A stretch of DNA of 6,449 nt, taken from positions 1-6,449 of the forward strand of contig JASHTZ010000704.1 of the NCBI GenBank assembly GCA_030040295.1, given 5' to 3'. Of the stretch, positions 4,084-6,449 are shown piece after piece. The notes under the pieces are model-generated. The model saw only the letters and a list, made by a program, of their open reading frames with translations. It did no database searches and had not been told where the DNA came from. The position numbers were made by a program, and so were the translations under genes. How positions within the stretch are numbered: the first letter of the stretch is position 1; each line of letters begins with the position of its first letter. The DNA is from Terriglobia bacterium. GTDB taxonomy: Bacteria > Acidobacteriota > Terriglobia > UBA7540.

Positions 4084-6449
4084 GTGTCCAGAGTCCGTTC
4101 TTGCCTTTGCGTACTGATCATCATTGTTTCATTGCTGGGTGTTACAGCGAGGATGGGGGGGCAAAATAAGCCGCCAGGGGAAATCGATCTGGTTGGCTAT
4201 GCACATACCGATCTTTCCTGGCTCTGGCCACGGAGCGAAACGATTCATGAAGTCCTTCCCCTGACAATTGAAAGCGTATTGAAGATGATCCAAGAGCATC
4301 CGGGAATGGTCTATTCCATGAGTGCGGCGCAGGCCTATAAGTGGATGGAGCGCTACTATCCGGACCTTTTCGAACAGATCAAGCAGAAAGTCGCCTCCGG
4401 TGAGTGGGAAGTGGTGGGCGGCTCGTGGACCGAGCACAGCACCAACATTCCCAGCGGCGAATCCTTGATACGCCAGCATCTTTATGCCAAGCGCTATTTT
4501 AAGGACGAGTTCGGCGTGGACGTGAAGGTGGGCTGGCTCCCGGATTCATTCGGATTCAACTGGAATTTGCCTCAAATATATCACAAGTGCGGGATCGATT
4601 ATTTTGTAACCCACAAGTTGAAATGGCAGATCGAGCGGAACAATCCTCCGGTCCCCTTCCCTTATCACCTTTTCTGGTGGGAGGGGCCGGACGGTTCGCG
4701 CGTGCTGGCTTTCCATACCGTGGGCGGATATTCCCAACCGGTGAAACCCGACCAAATGCTGGAATACCTCAAGACCCTGGAAGACAGCGCCCACGTGGAC
4801 AAGCTGTTGATTCTCTATGGGAAGGGCGACCACGGCGGGGGCCCGATGCCGGACATGATGGATCGCGCGGTGACGCTGATGCACGATCCCAATTTCCCCA
4901 CCGTGCGGTTCAGCAAGGCGCTGGATTATTTCCATGAAATCCAGGCGCTGCCGCAGAGCAAGGATTTCCCCACCGTGGACGATGAGCTCTATGTGAAGAC
5001 GCACCGCGGCACATATACGACAGATTCCCAGGTGAAGCGGGACAACCGGCGGAGCGAAGTGCTTTTGATGAACGCGGAAAAATTCTCGCTGCTGGCTTCA
5101 CAATTCGGCCAGCCTTATCCACAAGCTGACCTGCAAAAATTGTGGGAGAAAGTGCTGTTTGGGCAGGTCCACGACAACATTGACGGCTCCGCCGAGGCCG
5201 AAGTCTATCGCGATGCCGCCACCGATTACGGCGACATTCGAATTGGGGGCCGAAAGCTACTCAACTCCGCCCTCGCCACGGTGGCGAAGCACGTGAATAC
5301 TCAGGGCGAGGGGCGCGCCGTCCTGGTCTTTAACTCATTGCCTTGGGAGCGAAATGGAATTGTTTCATTGGGCCCTGAATACTTCACCGGATTAGATCAC
5401 TTCAAAATCGTCGACGTCACCGGGAAATCCGTGACGTATCAGAGTGAAGCGGAAGAAGGGGAAGCCCGTAAAGTGATCTTTGCCGCGACAGTTCCAGGCA
5501 TGGGGTACGCGGAATATCGCATCGAGCCCACCCAGGAATCGCCCAGATTCACGACCGACCTAGCTATCAGCGGCCTCACACTGGCCAACGACAAGGTTGA
5601 GGCTGTCATCGATCCCGAATCCGGTAATTTGAAGTCCCTCAAAAAGAAGGGAATAGACATGAATTTTCTGCGCGAGGATAACCCCGGCGCAGCGCTCGAG
5701 GTGTGGGAGGACAAACCACCGAAGGCTCCGGCCGGAGAGCCCGCGTGGAATATTTATCTCGGGGCGGACAATAAACTTGACCAGGCGGACAGCGTCGCAT
5801 TGACCGAATCCGGGCCCGTCCGCGCCGTCGTGCAAGTAAAAAAGCACTTCGGCGACTCTAAATTTGTCGAGAATATCGTGCTTTATAGTCATACTGATCG
5901 CGTGGATTTTGAACTAAGCGTCGATTGGCATGAAAAGTACCGGTTTGCCAAGGTGGCGTTCCCGGCGAACTTCAAGAATGTCTATGCCACCTATGAGATT
6001 CCGTATGCCGCCATCCAACGCTATGATTGGACATTGACAGAAGACCCCGGGATTCGCATGATGGCGCCTCCTCGAGGTTGGGAGATTGCCGACCGCACCA
6101 AGTTCGAAGTGGCAGGACAGCGCTGGGCGGACGTCAGCAACCAGGCCGGCGAATACGGATTCACTCTACTGAACGATTCCAAGTACGGATATTCGTACCA
6201 GGAAAACACCCTTCGCTTAAGCCTGATCCGGGGGCCCCGGCGAGGTTACCCAGGCATGCCCGACACTTGGTCAGACCAATCCGACGATCCGATTGTAGGC
6301 ATCCATCACATAAAGTACGCTCTCATCCCGCATCGAGGCGACTGGCAGGACGTTGATGCCACCAGGCGGGGAGCGGAATTCAACACACCATTATTGCCGA
6401 GACTGGAGGCCTCACACGCCGGTCAACTCTCTGCATCTTTCAGCGAGCT
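4084..6449 (+). CDS. Exported GH38 alpha-mannosidase, 3' end outside window
   Basis: The frame is open from the GTG to the right edge: 788 full codons, against roughly 850-1050 in the family. GH38 enzymes are zinc-dependent retaining alpha-mannosidases. Residues 1-22 form a Sec signal peptide (basic M-S-R-V-R-S, then C-L-C-V-L-I-I-I-V, likely cut after V-T-A); no lipobox cysteine follows, so the enzyme should be periplasmic or secreted. The catalytic domain begins at H-T-D-L-S-W-L-W. His41 and Asp43, Asp154 in L-P-D-S-F-G (nucleophile) and His250 in G-D-H-G-G-G-P are the expected zinc and catalytic residues. The middle domain shows H-R-G-T-Y-T-T (307-313) and H-D-N-I-D-G-S (363-369), where relatives often have H-D-x-L-P-G-S. 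The C-terminal beta region shows V-F-N-S-L-P-W (415-421), G-F-T-L-L-N-D-S-K-Y-G-Y (692-703) and an L-I-R-G-P near 716. The family is certain; linkage and substrate are not. Confidence 0.95.
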   Translation, partial: MSRVRSCLCVLIIIVSLLGVTARMGGQNKPPGEIDLVGYAHTDLSWLWPRSETIHEVLPLTIESVLKMIQEHPGMVYSMSAAQAYKWMERYYPDLFEQIKQKVASGEWEVVGGSWTEHSTNIPSGESLIRQHLYAKRYFKDEFGVDVKVGWLPDSFGFNWNLPQIYHKCGIDYFVTHKLKWQIERNNPPVPFPYHLFWWEGPDGSRVLAFHTVGGYSQPVKPDQMLEYLKTLEDSAHVDKLLILYGKGDHGGGPMPDMMDRAVTLMHDPNFPTVRFSKALDYFHEIQALPQSKDFPTVDDELYVKTHRGTYTTDSQVKRDNRRSEVLLMNAEKFSLLASQFGQPYPQADLQKLWEKVLFGQVHDNIDGSAEAEVYRDAATDYGDIRIGGRKLLNSALATVAKHVNTQGEGRAVLVFNSLPWERNGIVSLGPEYFTGLDHFKIVDVTGKSVTYQSEAEEGEARKVIFAATVPGMGYAEYRIEPTQESPRFTTDLAISGLTLANDKVEAVIDPESGNLKSLKKKGIDMNFLREDNPGAALEVWEDKPPKAPAGEPAWNIYLGADNKLDQADSVALTESGPVRAVVQVKKHFGDSKFVENIVLYSHTDRVDFELSVDWHEKYRFAKVAFPANFKNVYATYEIPYAAIQRYDWTLTEDPGIRMMAPPRGWEIADRTKFEVAGQRWADVSNQAGEYGFTLLNDSKYGYSYQENTLRLSLIRGPRRGYPGMPDTWSDQSDDPIVGIHHIKYALIPHRGDWQDVDATRRGAEFNTPLLPRLEASHAGQLSASFSE

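Noticed and set aside
4102..4110. Cysteines in the GH38 signal sequence as a lipoprotein signal
   Set aside because: Cys7 and Cys9 lie before the hydrophobic core, not at its end, so there is no lipobox; an ordinary signal peptide fits better.
3200..4117. 305-codon plus-strand frame across the isomerase and intergenic region
   Set aside because: It is antisense to the GmhA-like gene, whose motifs are unmistakable, and the translation is basic and low in recognisable structure.

Overview
The window looks like part of a carbohydrate-processing locus from a moderately GC-rich, Gram-negative-type bacterium. A Tat-exported sulfatase, an exported GH38 mannosidase and a GmhA-type isomerase together suggest Acidobacteriota or the Planctomycetota/Verrucomicrobiota group. 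This is an inference from gene style only; there is no rRNA or other marker in the window.

Layout, left to right. Positions 1-231 (+) are the C-terminal 76 residues of a PfkB/ribokinase-family sugar kinase. Fifteen bases later a GTG starts a 525-residue sulfatase (247-1824, +) with a twin-arginine signal and the CVPSR formylglycine motif. Thirty-one bases after it lies a 334-residue aldose 1-epimerase (1856-2860, +). The three are same-strand, tightly spaced and probably one operon. Positions 2861-3226 hold no clean gene. On the minus strand there is a hydrophobic segment in one frame and a CxxC/CxxC zinc ribbon in another, which together look like one small membrane protein broken by a frameshift. 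A GmhA-type SIS-domain isomerase follows on the minus strand (3227-3817), with all four expected metal ligands. A divergent intergenic region (3818-4083) carries small hairpins and a short leader reading frame. From 4084 to the right edge runs a GH38 alpha-mannosidase (+) with a Sec-type signal peptide; 788 codons are present and the 3' end lies outside the window.

How the genes could work together (inference). The sulfatase and the mannosidase would act outside the cytoplasm, removing sulfate and cleaving alpha-mannose-like residues from a glycan. The mutarotase, kinase and isomerase would process the released sugar inside. The kinase tail and the GmhA-like isomerase both also resemble enzymes of manno-heptose metabolism, so a heptose link is an alternative.

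The least ordinary points are the choline-sulfatase-like enzyme with an export signal and a changed substrate region, the broken membrane/zinc-ribbon gene, and a leader frame whose stop overlaps the isomerase start as ATGA. I found no CRISPR array, tRNA, rRNA, insertion sequence or convincing intrinsic terminator.
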